This document shows, piece by piece, positions 45,152-54,820 of a stretch of 64,000 nt of DNA. The DNA comes from Endozoicomonas sp965208385. Lineage in GTDB: Bacteria; Pseudomonadota; Gammaproteobacteria; Pseudomonadales; Endozoicomonadaceae. The DNA is taken from NCBI GenBank assembly GCA_965208385.1, contig CBDBOO010000093.1, positions 1-64,000 of the forward strand, read 5' to 3'. The translations under genes and the position numbers were made by a program. Every line of letters begins with the position of its first letter. The stretch's first letter is position 1. A model generated the notes under the pieces. The model saw nothing but the letters and a program-made list of their open reading frames with translations. It made no database searches and was not told where the DNA came from.

Positions 45152-46591
45152 ATGGACTTTCAACGACTAACCGGCCTTCGCAGCCATCCGGCCTGGAAAT
45201 TACTGCAGGCCGACAGTGCACCGCTGATTATCAGTTTCCTGCATCGGTCATTTATTCTGGCGAATCAGCGCTCCATTGCCGCTGAAGAGCTATCAACACG
45301 ACTGGACGATTACCTCTATCACTTGCGTGAGTCTACGGGCAAAAACCGCTTCCCAAGGAAAGGTCGTGATTATCTTAATGACTGGGCTTCGGGCGAGCAG
45401 GGCTATCTGCGTAAATACTACCCTGCAGCCAGTGCTGGCGATGAGCCGCTGTTCGATCTGACCCCGGCCACCGAAAAAGTCATTGAATGGGTTTCCGGCT
45501 TCGAGCAAAAACAATTTGTCGGTACAGAGTCCCGTTTATTGACCGTCTTTCGATTACTCAGCGAAATTGCTCAGGAGACAGAAACAGACCCTCAACTAAG
45601 AATTGATCGGCTGAAGCAGGAAAAAACAGCGCTGGAACATCAGATTGCAGCCCTCGAAAGTGGCCAGATGGCGCCACACAACCCGACCCGTATAAAAGAG
45701 AAGTTCCTGCAGGCAGAAGACACAGCACGGCAACTGCTATCTGATTTTCGGCAGGTGGAAGAGAATTTCAGGACACTGGATCGAGGTGTCCGTGAGCGAA
45801 TTACAACCAGCAGTAGTGGTAAAGGGCAGATGCTGGATGATATTTTTTCAGAGCAGGATACCATTACAGAGTCTGATCAGGGGCGCAGTTTCAAAGCATT
45901 CTGGAGTTGGCTGATGTCACCTTCCAGTCAAGATGAGCTTCAGGACATATTAGGAAAAGTGCTGGTATTGCCGGAAGTTCAGAGTCTCAATCATGCTGAG
46001 CTGCTGGGAGGGATCCGGTTTCGCTTGCTAGAAGCAGGCGACAAGGTTAACAGTACCTGTGCTCAACTGGTGGAGCAGTTGCGTCATTATCTGAATGATC
46101 AAACCTGGCTAGAAAATCGCCGGATTATGGAAATTGTCCGGGAAATTGAACAAAGCGCTATTGTCATTCGGCAGACACCGCCACCGGAGAAACTGTTTAC
46201 TACTCTGCAACCCTATAAACCCGAGATTGAACTGCCCATGTCTCGCGGTCTGTTTCGCCCAGCCTTGCGACCAGTCATTAATGAAGTGCCAGAAGAAGGT
46301 GAAGCAGATTTTGATGCCAGCGCGCTTTATAATCAGCATTATGTAGATGAACGGGAATTACGGTCACGTATACGCTTTGCACTGCAGGATAAAACACAGA
46401 TCAGCCTGCAAGAGTTGATAAAAATCTATCCGGTTCAAAAAGGACTCAGTGAGATAGTGGCCTATCTGCATATTGCATCGGAGTCAGATCATTCGCTCAT
46501 CAACTCTGAAATTAATGAAGCTATCGACTGGCTTGATGATAAAGGCCAACAGCGGGAAGCAGCCATGCCGCAGGTAGTGTTTACCCGATGA
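45152..46591 (+). CDS. jetA: Wadjet JetA (DUF3375, kleisin-like)
   Basis: 479 residues matching the DUF3375 family: GLRSHPAWKLLQADSAPLIISFLHR at the N-terminus (region) and DYLNDWASGEQGYLRKYYP near residue 70. A coiled-coil region follows at about 150-205 and an acidic C-terminal part includes a winged-helix-like ISLQELIKIYPVQKGLSEIVAYL. In Wadjet the JetA protein is the kleisin that links the SMC heads. It is first in the operon jetABCD. No obvious ribosome site precedes the ATG. Length is normal for type I systems. Confidence 0.9.
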   Translation: MDFQRLTGLRSHPAWKLLQADSAPLIISFLHRSFILANQRSIAAEELSTRLDDYLYHLRESTGKNRFPRKGRDYLNDWASGEQGYLRKYYPAASAGDEPLFDLTPATEKVIEWVSGFEQKQFVGTESRLLTVFRLLSEIAQETETDPQLRIDRLKQEKTALEHQIAALESGQMAPHNPTRIKEKFLQAEDTARQLLSDFRQVEENFRTLDRGVRERITTSSSGKGQMLDDIFSEQDTITESDQGRSFKAFWSWLMSPSSQDELQDILGKVLVLPEVQSLNHAELLGGIRFRLLEAGDKVNSTCAQLVEQLRHYLNDQTWLENRRIMEIVREIEQSAIVIRQTPPPEKLFTTLQPYKPEIELPMSRGLFRPALRPVINEVPEEGEADFDASALYNQHYVDERELRSRIRFALQDKTQISLQELIKIYPVQKGLSEIVAYLHIASESDHSLINSEINEAIDWLDDKGQQREAAMPQVVFTR

Positions 46592-46670
46592 AATTCAACG
46601 AGTATAAAGGCAGTGTCTCCTTTTTTGGTAGCCTTTAATACATCCATAAATTATCCAGCGGAATTAAAGA

Positions 46671-47285
46671 GTGAGTAAAGAATCCATAGTCAGTGATAGT
46701 AATGCCCCTGAAGATAATGCTCTTGGAACGGTTGTTGTTCACTTAATGAAAGGTGTTGTCTATCGGTACCAGAGTCCGGCAGTATGGCAGCAGCTTGAAG
46801 AATTGCATGCGCCTGTGATCGATTATGTCGCCGTCATGGGGCTCAATCTGGTTCTGGACGAAGCGGAAGGCTATGCATTTCTGAAACAGATAAATGACGA
46901 AGAATCCAGTGTGCCAAAACTTGTCGCTCGTCGTCCATTGAGCTTCCCTGTCAGCCTCCTGTGTGTGCTCCTTCGAAAAAAAATGGTTGAACAGGATGCC
47001 GGTGGCGGTGAGTCCAGACTGATTCTTTCCAGAGAGCAAGTCGTCGAAATGATGAGAGTGTTTATGCCTGACAGAGCTAACGAAGCGCGATTGTTCGATC
47101 AGATTGACACTCATATTAATAAAGTGGCGGAATTCGGTTTTCTAAAAAAGCTAAGTAGTAGCAGTGGCACTCCCCCTGCATGGGAAGTCAGACGAATTAT
47201 CAAGGCGTTGGTGGATGCCGACTGGCTGGCAGATTTTAACGAAAAACTGAAGGTATATCGGGATCATGCAGACACAATCGATTGA
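46671..47285 (+). CDS. jetB: Wadjet JetB (DUF4194, KITE-like)
   Basis: 204 residues starting at GTG (46671). DUF4194 features: ALGTVVVHLMKGVVYRYQSPAVWQQL near the N-terminus (region), DYVAVMGLNLVLDEAEGYAFL, and a FGFLKKL..WEVRRIIKALVDADWL end. These are tandem winged-helix subunits that bind the kleisin JetA. The gene begins 79 bp after jetA and its last 20 bp overlap the start of jetC, indicating translational coupling. Confidence 0.9.
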   Translation: MSKESIVSDSNAPEDNALGTVVVHLMKGVVYRYQSPAVWQQLEELHAPVIDYVAVMGLNLVLDEAEGYAFLKQINDEESSVPKLVARRPLSFPVSLLCVLLRKKMVEQDAGGGESRLILSREQVVEMMRVFMPDRANEARLFDQIDTHINKVAEFGFLKKLSSSSGTPPAWEVRRIIKALVDADWLADFNEKLKVYRDHADTID

Positions 47286-50200
47286 TGTTTCGGGCGATCT
47301 TCTGGATAGTCCGGCCAGAGCTGGATTCCGGCTCGATGGTCTGGAGGTGTTAAACTGGGGAACGTTTCATAAAAAAATCTGGACTGCCCAGCCTAAAGGC
47401 AACAACAGTCTTTTAACCGGTGATATCGGTTCGGGAAAATCCACCATTGTGGACGGACTGACAACACTACTGGTTCCCAGTCAAAAAATTATTTACAACA
47501 AGGCCGCCGGAGCAGAAACCAGAGAGCGTAACCTGACCTCCTACGTTCGTGGTTATTACAAAAGTGCCAAGGATGACGATACCCTCAGTGCTAAAGCAGT
47601 GGCTCTGCGTGATCACAACAGCTACAGCGTTATTCTCGCGAGATTTGTAAACGAAGGATTTGATCAAACACTGACTCTGGCTCAGGTATTCTGGAGTAAG
47701 GACAACAGCAATTCCCCGGAACGGTTTTATATTGTTGCCCGCAAGCCTTTGTCGATATCAAAGCACTTCAGTGGTTTTGGCAGTGATATAGGCGATTTAA
47801 AAAAGAAGCTCAAGCGTATCGATCACCTCAAGTTTTTTGATAGTTTCAGCCAGTACCAAGCAGAATTTCGCCGGCAGATGGGCATTGACAGTGACCAGGC
47901 GCTGGATCTTTTGTATCAGACAGTGTCCATGAAATCCGTAGGCAATCTGACGGACTTTGTACGCAGCCATATGCTGGAGAGTACTGATGTTGGGGATCGG
48001 GTAGAAGAAATTAGTCGTCAATTTGATAATCTGAACCGTGCCCATGAAGCCATTTTAAAAGCCCGTCAACAGATAGAAAAACTCACGCCGCTGGTCAACG
48101 ACTGTCAGCGTTATGATGAGCTGGCAGACGCTATACTGACGCTGAGACAGTGCGGTGATTCGCTCTATGGTTATTTTTCAGCAAAAAAAATAGTGTTGCT
48201 GGATCAGCGAATCCTTCGTAGGAAGCAGGACCAGAAAAAATTGGAAGGGCGACTGAACGAACTGCGCCTTGGATTGACCGATCTGAGAACCGAACTGCGT
48301 GATATTGAACGGGCCATAGACCAGAATGGTGGCCAGCGGTTGTCGGAGCTGAAAGCAGAAATAGAACGTCTTGAACGGGAGAGAGGTCGACTGTCCAGAG
48401 CCTGTGATGACTATCTGACGACTTGTCGCCTGCTGGATATGCCGGAACCCCAGAACGACGACGGATTCTTTAATAACCGTAAAGAAGCTGAAGAAAGCCT
48501 TGAGAAACTGGGCAAGCAGCAAGCCACTATCCAGAATGAACAGGTTGAGCAGGGGGTTATTCTTAAGCAGCTTAGGGACAGTCATCGAGAGCTGGAGCAG
48601 GAAATTAACTCCCTGAAAGGGCGAAAATCCAATATTCCAAGCCGGAATCTGGCTATTCGTGAAGCACTTTGCGAGGCTCTTTCTCTTTCCGAAGACACGC
48701 TGCCTTTCGCGGGTGAACTGTTGCAGATTCGTGAAGAAGACAAACAGTGGGAGGGTGCTGCAGAACGGGTACTGCATAATTTTGCTTTGAGTCTTCTTGT
48801 TCCAGATGAGTGTTACGAAGACGTTGCGCACTATGTGAACCAGACGCACTTAAAAGGTAGGGTGGTTTACTATCGTGTGCGTGAACCATCACGGCAGCGG
48901 CATGATTCGATGGATGCACGATCACTGAGTGGTAAAATCTCCATTAAGACCGACAGTCCGTTCTACAGTTGGCTTGAGCAGGAATTGACTCAACGTTTTG
49001 ATTATATCTGTTGCGACAGTCTGGCTGAATTCCGTCGGGAGACCCGGGCTATCACAGCTAACGGACAGATCAAGAGCAGTGGCAGTCGTCATGAAAAAGA
49101 CGATCGTTACCGTATAGATGACCGGTCACGCTTTGTACTGGGCTGGAGCAACCGTGAAAAGATATTCACACTGGAAACAGAGAAACAGCTGAAAGAGCAG
49201 GATATTCAAAAAGCGGCAACCATTCAGGCCCAGTTTACAGGCCGCTTGAAGAAGCTCCAACAAAGTAACGTGCAGCTGGAACTGCTGCTGAAATACCAGA
49301 CCTATGCCGAAATAAACTGGCAACCACTGGCAGTGCAGATTCAAACGCTGGAGACTGAAAAGCAGCAGTTGGAAGCGGGTTCCGATATCCTTCGAACCCT
49401 CAGAGAAAGGCTGGCAAGAACGGAAACAGTGATTCAGGAACAGGAGCAGCTGGAGCGAAAGCTTGCCACTGAATCCGGTGCTCTGAGTGCAAAACTGGAG
49501 CAGGATCAAGCCGACCTGCAACAGTCCCAACAACAACTGAATGAGTTGTCTGATACACAGCGTGAAACCAGCTTTGCAGAATTGGAATCGCTTGAAAAAG
49601 AGGCACTGTCCGGTAAAAAAATCACCATAGAAAATTGCGATAGCAGTCAAGTGGTGATGCGTAAATGGTTGACAGTCCGGCTTGGAAACAGGCAAGCCAG
49701 CTCTAACAATCTGATTTCAAAAATTACCGGACAAATGTCAGGCTATAAAAATGCCTACCCGCAGGAAACCCGGGAAGTAGATTCTGATATCGCCTCGGCG
49801 GGTGAGTTTTTCCAAATGCTGGCAAGCCTCCAGAATGAAGATTTGCCACGTCACGAGCAGCGTTTCAAGCAGATGCTCAACGAAGGCACTATCCATAACA
49901 TAGCGATGTTCCAGAATTGGCTGGATCACCAGCAGCAGACCATTCGTGACAAAATTGACACGATTAACCGTTCACTGGCAGGTATCGATTATAGCGAAGG
50001 CTCTTATATTCGCCTGGTGGCAGACAATCATCGTGATCCGGAAATAAATCAGTTTAAAGTTGATCTGCGCAAATGTCTGGGGGATACGCTTTCAGCGGAT
50101 GAACATGAAACCTACGCAGAAAACAAGTTTCTGCAGGTCAAAACCATCATAGAACGTTTTAATGGCAGGGAAGGCCAGAGTGATCTGGACAAACGCTGGA

Positions 50201-50682
50201 CTAAAAAAGTAACGGATGTTCGAAACTGGTTTCTGTTTAACGCGTCGGAACGCTACCGGGAAGATGATTCCGAGAAAGAATTCTATTCGGATTCGGCCGG
50301 TAAATCCGGAGGGCAGAAGGAAAAACTCGCTTATACCATACTGGCGGCAGCGCTGGCTTATCAGTTTGGTCTGGAATGGGGAGAAAGTCGTTCACGCTCA
50401 TTCCGGTTTGTCATGATTGATGAAGCCTTTGGTCGAGGGTCTGATGAATCGGCACGCTACGGGTTGGAGTTGTTTCGTAAACTGAACCTGCAACTGCTTA
50501 TTGTGACACCCCTGCAGAAAATACATGTTATTGAAGACTATGTTAATTCTGTTCATTTTGTTCATAACGAGGGTGGCTGCAACTCGGTGTTACGAAACCT
50601 GACCATTGAAGAATATCGTCGAGACAAAGAGCAGTATCAGACATTGCAAGAGAGTAACTCTCAATCGGTGCCTGTGAACTGA
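47266..50682 (+). CDS. jetC: Wadjet JetC (SMC/MukB-like ATPase)
   Basis: 1138 residues. Walker A GDIGSGKST is at 52-60 with Lys58. Long coiled coils run at about 260-460 and 630-800, with a hinge-like domain between. An ABC signature-type KSGGQKEKLAYT lies near residue 1013 and Walker B FVMIDEAFGRGSDESA near 1050. JetC dimerises, extrudes DNA loops with ATP and presents plasmid DNA to JetD. It overlaps jetB by 20 bp and ends 1 bp before jetD. All motor motifs are present, so the motor looks functional. Confidence 0.93.
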   Translation: MQTQSIDVSGDLLDSPARAGFRLDGLEVLNWGTFHKKIWTAQPKGNNSLLTGDIGSGKSTIVDGLTTLLVPSQKIIYNKAAGAETRERNLTSYVRGYYKSAKDDDTLSAKAVALRDHNSYSVILARFVNEGFDQTLTLAQVFWSKDNSNSPERFYIVARKPLSISKHFSGFGSDIGDLKKKLKRIDHLKFFDSFSQYQAEFRRQMGIDSDQALDLLYQTVSMKSVGNLTDFVRSHMLESTDVGDRVEEISRQFDNLNRAHEAILKARQQIEKLTPLVNDCQRYDELADAILTLRQCGDSLYGYFSAKKIVLLDQRILRRKQDQKKLEGRLNELRLGLTDLRTELRDIERAIDQNGGQRLSELKAEIERLERERGRLSRACDDYLTTCRLLDMPEPQNDDGFFNNRKEAEESLEKLGKQQATIQNEQVEQGVILKQLRDSHRELEQEINSLKGRKSNIPSRNLAIREALCEALSLSEDTLPFAGELLQIREEDKQWEGAAERVLHNFALSLLVPDECYEDVAHYVNQTHLKGRVVYYRVREPSRQRHDSMDARSLSGKISIKTDSPFYSWLEQELTQRFDYICCDSLAEFRRETRAITANGQIKSSGSRHEKDDRYRIDDRSRFVLGWSNREKIFTLETEKQLKEQDIQKAATIQAQFTGRLKKLQQSNVQLELLLKYQTYAEINWQPLAVQIQTLETEKQQLEAGSDILRTLRERLARTETVIQEQEQLERKLATESGALSAKLEQDQADLQQSQQQLNELSDTQRETSFAELESLEKEALSGKKITIENCDSSQVVMRKWLTVRLGNRQASSNNLISKITGQMSGYKNAYPQETREVDSDIASAGEFFQMLASLQNEDLPRHEQRFKQMLNEGTIHNIAMFQNWLDHQQQTIRDKIDTINRSLAGIDYSEGSYIRLVADNHRDPEINQFKVDLRKCLGDTLSADEHETYAENKFLQVKTIIERFNGREGQSDLDKRWTKKVTDVRNWFLFNASERYREDDSEKEFYSDSAGKSGGQKEKLAYTILAAALAYQFGLEWGESRSRSFRFVMIDEAFGRGSDESARYGLELFRKLNLQLLIVTPLQKIHVIEDYVNSVHFVHNEGGCNSVLRNLTIEEYRRDKEQYQTLQESNSQSVPVN

Positions 50683-50683
50683 A

Positions 50684-51880
50684 ATGCTGACACAAGCTGA
50701 ACTAAAGAAAAAAGCCCTTCGTCCCTGGACGACGGGCGCCTCACTTACAAGCTGGCTGGCTGAACAATCACTGTTTCCACTGGATATTACTTTTAGTAAG
50801 CCTACGGGACGAGTCTTGAGCAATGATTATCTCAAGGTTCGGGACTGGATCCTGGAACTTCACAATAACTCGAAGGCGATAAAAGGCAGTGGTTATACGC
50901 TGGAATATCGCGCTATTAATCACATGCAGTTAGGGAGACAGAATATTCCTGACCGGATAGTGTTTGAAACCCGAGAAGACTGGCTAAGTTTTATAGCTAA
51001 AGAAAAGGCGTTCAAAGACTTTGAAAAGCTGACTGCCGAAACCCGGCGTAAGTTGCCTCAGGTGATGGCGTTTATCCTTGATAAACCCATGAGAGTTCTG
51101 GAGTACCCTGCTGTCTGGTCGGAGCTGATCACGGTCTGTCGCTATTTTCAGGTAAATCCCAGGCCCAATCGATATATCCGACAACTGGATATTCAGGGTA
51201 TTGATTCCAAATTTATAGAAAATCATCGGGGTATTCTGTCTGAGATGCTGAATCTTGCCCTGGATTCGGAGGATTTTGATAAGACCGTGACAGGCGTCAC
51301 AGAAAATGGCTTTGAAAGACGTTTTGGACTGCGTTACGACGAACCGATGATTCGATTCAGGCTGCTCGATGTTCAAGATTCTGCAGATGGCCAGTTGGCA
51401 GTGACGGATATGAGTGTTCCGCTGTCACAGTTTGCCGAGCCTGGTGTAAGCACTGTTTATATCACCGAAAATAAGGTCAACGGATTGGCCTTTCCGGCTG
51501 TAAAAGATTCGATGGTGGTGTTTGGGCTCGGTTATGGTATTCGATCTCTTGATTCAGTGACCTGGCTGGATAATAAACGGATTGTTTACTGGGGTGATAT
51601 AGACACCCATGGTTTTTCAATATTGTCCCGATTGCGCGAGCGCTTCAAACACACACAGTCGCTTTTGATGGATCAGACAACCCTCGAGCAGCACCTGCTA
51701 TTGTGCGTCAAAGAGCCTGAAAAAAAGCGTTTTTTGGGCAGCCTGTCAAACCTGACCGAAGATGAACAAAGTCTTTTTGAAGCATTAAAGAATAATGCTC
51801 TGGGTGAAAACCTCAGGTTAGAGCAGGAGAGGGTCCGTTATTCCCTCTTGCAGCAGGCCCTGTATGAAACTGAAGGATAA
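50684..51880 (+). CDS. jetD: Wadjet JetD (DUF3322/DUF2220, Toprim nuclease)
   Basis: 398 residues. The N-terminal 190 residues correspond to DUF3322 (WTTGASLTSWLAEQSLFPLDI, LEYRAINHMQLGRQNIPDRI, each a region). The C-terminal half is DUF2220, a Toprim-type nuclease: Glu262 in YITENK and Asp305/Asp307 in WGDIDTHGF form the metal site. JetD cuts closed circular DNA held by JetABC. It starts 1 bp after jetC. With all four subunits and catalytic residues, this is a complete type I Wadjet. Confidence 0.92.
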   Translation: MLTQAELKKKALRPWTTGASLTSWLAEQSLFPLDITFSKPTGRVLSNDYLKVRDWILELHNNSKAIKGSGYTLEYRAINHMQLGRQNIPDRIVFETREDWLSFIAKEKAFKDFEKLTAETRRKLPQVMAFILDKPMRVLEYPAVWSELITVCRYFQVNPRPNRYIRQLDIQGIDSKFIENHRGILSEMLNLALDSEDFDKTVTGVTENGFERRFGLRYDEPMIRFRLLDVQDSADGQLAVTDMSVPLSQFAEPGVSTVYITENKVNGLAFPAVKDSMVVFGLGYGIRSLDSVTWLDNKRIVYWGDIDTHGFSILSRLRERFKHTQSLLMDQTTLEQHLLLCVKEPEKKRFLGSLSNLTEDEQSLFEALKNNALGENLRLEQERVRYSLLQQALYETEG

Positions 51881-51941
51881 ACCTTTTTTCTTGCCCAGCT
51901 CTTGATTAAAACCGCAACGAACGCAACATTCGTTGTTATGA
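51881..51941. other. Spacer between jetD and IS607 remnant
   Basis: Contains AACGAACGCAACATTCGTT, a short dyad that might end the jet transcript. In IS605/IS607-type elements the guide RNA scaffold lies next to the tnpB 3' end, so this segment and the tnpB tail could hold its remains; nothing specific was recognised. Confidence 0.35.
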
Positions 51942-53110
51942 TTAAGGCTCAAGCTGCCTTGTTAAACTTTTAATAAATACGTTACGGGAGCCATTAATAT
52001 CACGATCAACGGTGAATCCATCACCCTTTATAACCTTTGACGAAGCCAAGCCGGTCGTTAATGGTGCCATCCCACGTACGGGTTTTTGAGGTGTATGCCT
52101 CATTGCAATCGACAACGTGTTTACCGTACTTTTTGGCATACCACTTAAGACGCATCTTAAACCCGTAGTGGTTAAGGTCTAGCATCTGGCGACAAGTGTT
52201 TCGGCGAATAATACGAACCTTTTTGTCTTTCCGTGTGACCATCCCTCTGGTTTCAAAGGTGGGTAAAAAGATCACGTCATAGCTAGACACAAGCTCGAAC
52301 GCCAAGCGGTTATGCAAGTCCAGAATGATGTCATCCTTCTTACACTTCAGGCGATTGATTTTACGGTCAAAGTGAACAATGCAATCTCGCGCCCACTGAG
52401 GCATATCAACGAACTTCACGCCCTTTTGCACATTGAGAACTTTTTGTTTTTGACCAATCAGCTTGTCCACTTTCTTCATTAATGGGAACAGCTTTTCTTT
52501 GGCAAGGTTATCGCCAGCAATTAAAGCATCCTTATCGCTAAAACAGGTGGCGAAGGTTCTCACTCCGGGATCAATACCAACACAATTTACTCCACCTTGG
52601 ATTTCGGTATTGAGTTCGATGTGTTGTTGCACCTGAATAAACCAACGACCCTTGTCACAGGTGATAACGCATGATTTGCCAATGGCTTCGTCGGGTACAT
52701 TTTCAGTCAGATGAATTTTACCCAGCGCATTGACGCAGGGGTTTAGCCCCTTTGGTAGCCGGTCAATTGAGAAAGAATGCTTGCTCCCTTTGCGGCTTTT
52801 AAATCCGACCTCTGCAAAACCTCCTTTGGCTCCTTTCAGTTTTTTATTCTTGCTGCAAACCGCTTTAAAGGTGGTTACCGCTGCAAGTGTTCCATTGTCA
52901 GAAATTAATGAATTATAAGCACGACCATTGTCTTTCTGTTCTTGCTCTACCTGTACCTTTATGGAAGGGCGCATGTTGATGAACTTGCGGCTTTCATCCT
53001 TGTATTTGTCGTTACGGAAGCGGTTTACAGCTAGATTGTATGAACGTCTATATAATGCAAGTGCGTCCCTGTATGCCGACTCATTTTCCGGATAAAACCT
53101 TATCTTTTTT
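51942..53110 (-). pseudogene. tnpB: TnpB (RuvC nuclease) of IS607-type element, degraded
   Basis: RuvC-like segments are readable: GIDPGVRTFATCFS with the first Asp, FLPTFETRGM with the Glu, and DRDINGSRN with the last Asp. One extra base near 52036 shifts the frame so that the last Asp (codons ending at 51942) is out of phase with the rest. The N-terminal sequence KKIRFYPENESAYRDALALY is separated from its upstream part by the ISL3 element (8-bp duplication TCTTTTTT) and the 166-bp element. In the ancestor, tnpB overlapped the end of tnpA. The zinc-finger Cys pairs are mostly lost. Not expected to be active. Confidence 0.85.
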
Positions 53111-53139
53111 GGCTCTACCTCAGATTGTGTGGGTAAATT

Positions 53140-54581
53140 TCAGCGATTCACCCCTCTTGGATAAAGATCAAGGCCACCACAATGAAAGTAAATTGCAGTT
53201 TTGAACCTTTCTCTGTTTCTGTAGCCGTAGGCTCGACCCTTGAGTCGCTGTATCTTTCCATTCATGCCTTCTGCACGGCCATTGTCGGCTTTCAGAACTA
53301 TTGCGTTAATAATTCCCCACAGGTGTTCTTTGATCATCTTGGCCACTTTACGAACAGGTTCAAGCCGACACCTCAGTGCCCAGCTCAGCCACCGTTTCCA
53401 TGCCTTGATAGCCCAAGCTCGTGATGTGTAATTCCACAGTGTCATCGCCATCTCTTTGATGGCCCAGGCTCGTGCTGTTTTCAGCTTTGAATCACGCAAC
53501 GGCTCGAACGCTTCCCACTTTTCATCGCTCATATTTTCAGGATTTGTTAGCCAGTCAAACCGGGTACCTTTGAGTAAGTCTGACCCTGTAGACATAAGCG
53601 CTTTATGCTCTTCTATGCGAACTTTATTGACCGCATTGCCTAAGTACTGGGCAACATGGAACTTGTCAAATGCTATTCGCTCCCTGGCTTCTGGCACATG
53701 CAATGTGACTGCCTTGATAAAGGGCTTCCACATATCCATGGTAACGCATTCAATACCGGCTTTCTGGTCTGGCGTCAGGGTCTCAAAGTACTCATTGAGG
53801 CTGTCAGCTTTATGGTTGTCGGCCAAATGTAAAACAATGCCTTTTTCATGATCTGTAACCACAGTGACGTACTCACGCCTCTTCTGGAATGAGGTTTCGT
53901 CAACGGCTAACCGTTTGGGATTGTCGTGTACTCTGCGTGCCAGACCTCTCGCTACTGCACGCTGTTGGATACCGTCGATGGCATTCCAGCTAAGCTTCAT
54001 TTGTTGGGCAACTGCACTGGTTGTTGCCTCTTTCAGCCAGTCAATAACAAGTGCTTCAAACAAGGCCGTAAAACCAGAGTTCGGTTCAGCCCATGGAACC
54101 TGTATTGTTTTTACACCGTGATCGGAACATTGTGTACGCGGAACATCAGCAATAAGGATGGTTTGAAACTGGCAGGTATCCAGATGCCGCCACTTCTTCT
54201 GACGTCGATCGTAACCCGGAGAGGGTTTATCACAAACACTGCATTTAGAAGGCTTTTTGCCATCATGTTCGAGAAAGATTTCGACTTTTCCTTCAGTAAT
54301 GGAGAGTTCCACGTGAGCGACATGCCACGGAGTTTCAACGCCAAGTATTTTAGAGTAGAGTTCTTCAGCAATTCCCCACGTTTTATTAAACCCCTTGGTA
54401 TCACTAGCGTACGAAGTCGTATATATTTTGTATGCTCGTGATAAATAGTCGAGTTTTTGGGAAAAATTACATATCTCAACACGTAAGCAGCTGTAGCTGC
54501 GCCCTGCGTGTGATGCTTCTTATACGCTGTTACCGATGTCGTATAAGCATGGGGAATAGCTGAGAGTTCTTTATCGCGCAT
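53140..54581 (-). pseudogene. tnpA: ISL3-family transposase split by 197-bp element
   Basis: Most of the enzyme is open from 54312 to 53140: a Cys-rich zinc region (CSVCDKPSPGYDRR), the DDE_Tnp_ISL3 domain (LAVDETSFQKRREYVTVV, DMWKPFIKAV, and the end RAEGMNGKIQRLKGRAYGYRN region). The true start is the ATG at 54581. After seven codons the frame is broken by the 197-bp element with its AGAGTTCTT duplication. Removing 206 bp restores MRDKELYSKILGVETPWH and a 411-residue enzyme. The interruption probably kills it unless an internal start is used. Confidence 0.92.
54366..54562. mobile_element. 197-bp non-autonomous element, copy 2
   Basis: Same orientation and length as copy 1, nearly identical in sequence, flanked by AGAGTTCTT (54357-54365 and 54563-54571). 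It sits within codon 8 region of the ISL3 transposase. Confidence 0.93.
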
Positions 54582-54654
54582 GTCGGCATCCTTGCCTTGA
54601 AGTGTTCAATATAGATTAAATCACCCACTAAAATCAGGGAAGAGCCTCTTTTTT

Positions 54655-54820
54655 GCAGGGCGATCTCATTTGGCACTAACTTTCTCTGTTTGGCTAATTA
54701 TTCAGCACACAAAAGTACCAAAATAAGCCTAATTTCCTGTACTTCTCAAAAATTCAGTTTTTAAAGCTAGCTTTTTGAATATGCAACAGGATTGGTGTTT
54801 GTCAAATGAGATCGCCCTGC
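54655..54820. mobile_element. 166-bp non-autonomous element, copy A
   Basis: Perfect terminal inverted repeats GCAGGGCGATCTCATTTG; no coding capacity. The same 166-bp sequence occurs at 61935-62100. Flanked by TTTTTT on both sides. It interrupts the overlap of IS607 tnpA and tnpB, and its left flank is also the ISL3 target duplication. Confidence 0.9.

Larger units (their letters stand above)
53111..54646 (-). mobile_element. ISL3-family element, disrupted
   Basis: Ends GGCTCTACCTCAGATTGTGT and, inverted, GGCTCTTCCCTGATTTTAGT. Flanked by the 8-bp duplication TCTTTTTT (53103-53110 and 54647-54654), the usual size for ISL3. Inserted in tnpB of the IS607 element, and itself carries the 197-bp element at 54366-54562. 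Confidence 0.92.

Noticed and set aside
47266..50682. MukB-type chromosome condensin
   Set aside because: The partner genes are DUF3375, DUF4194 and a DUF2220 Toprim nuclease, which define Wadjet rather than MukFEB.
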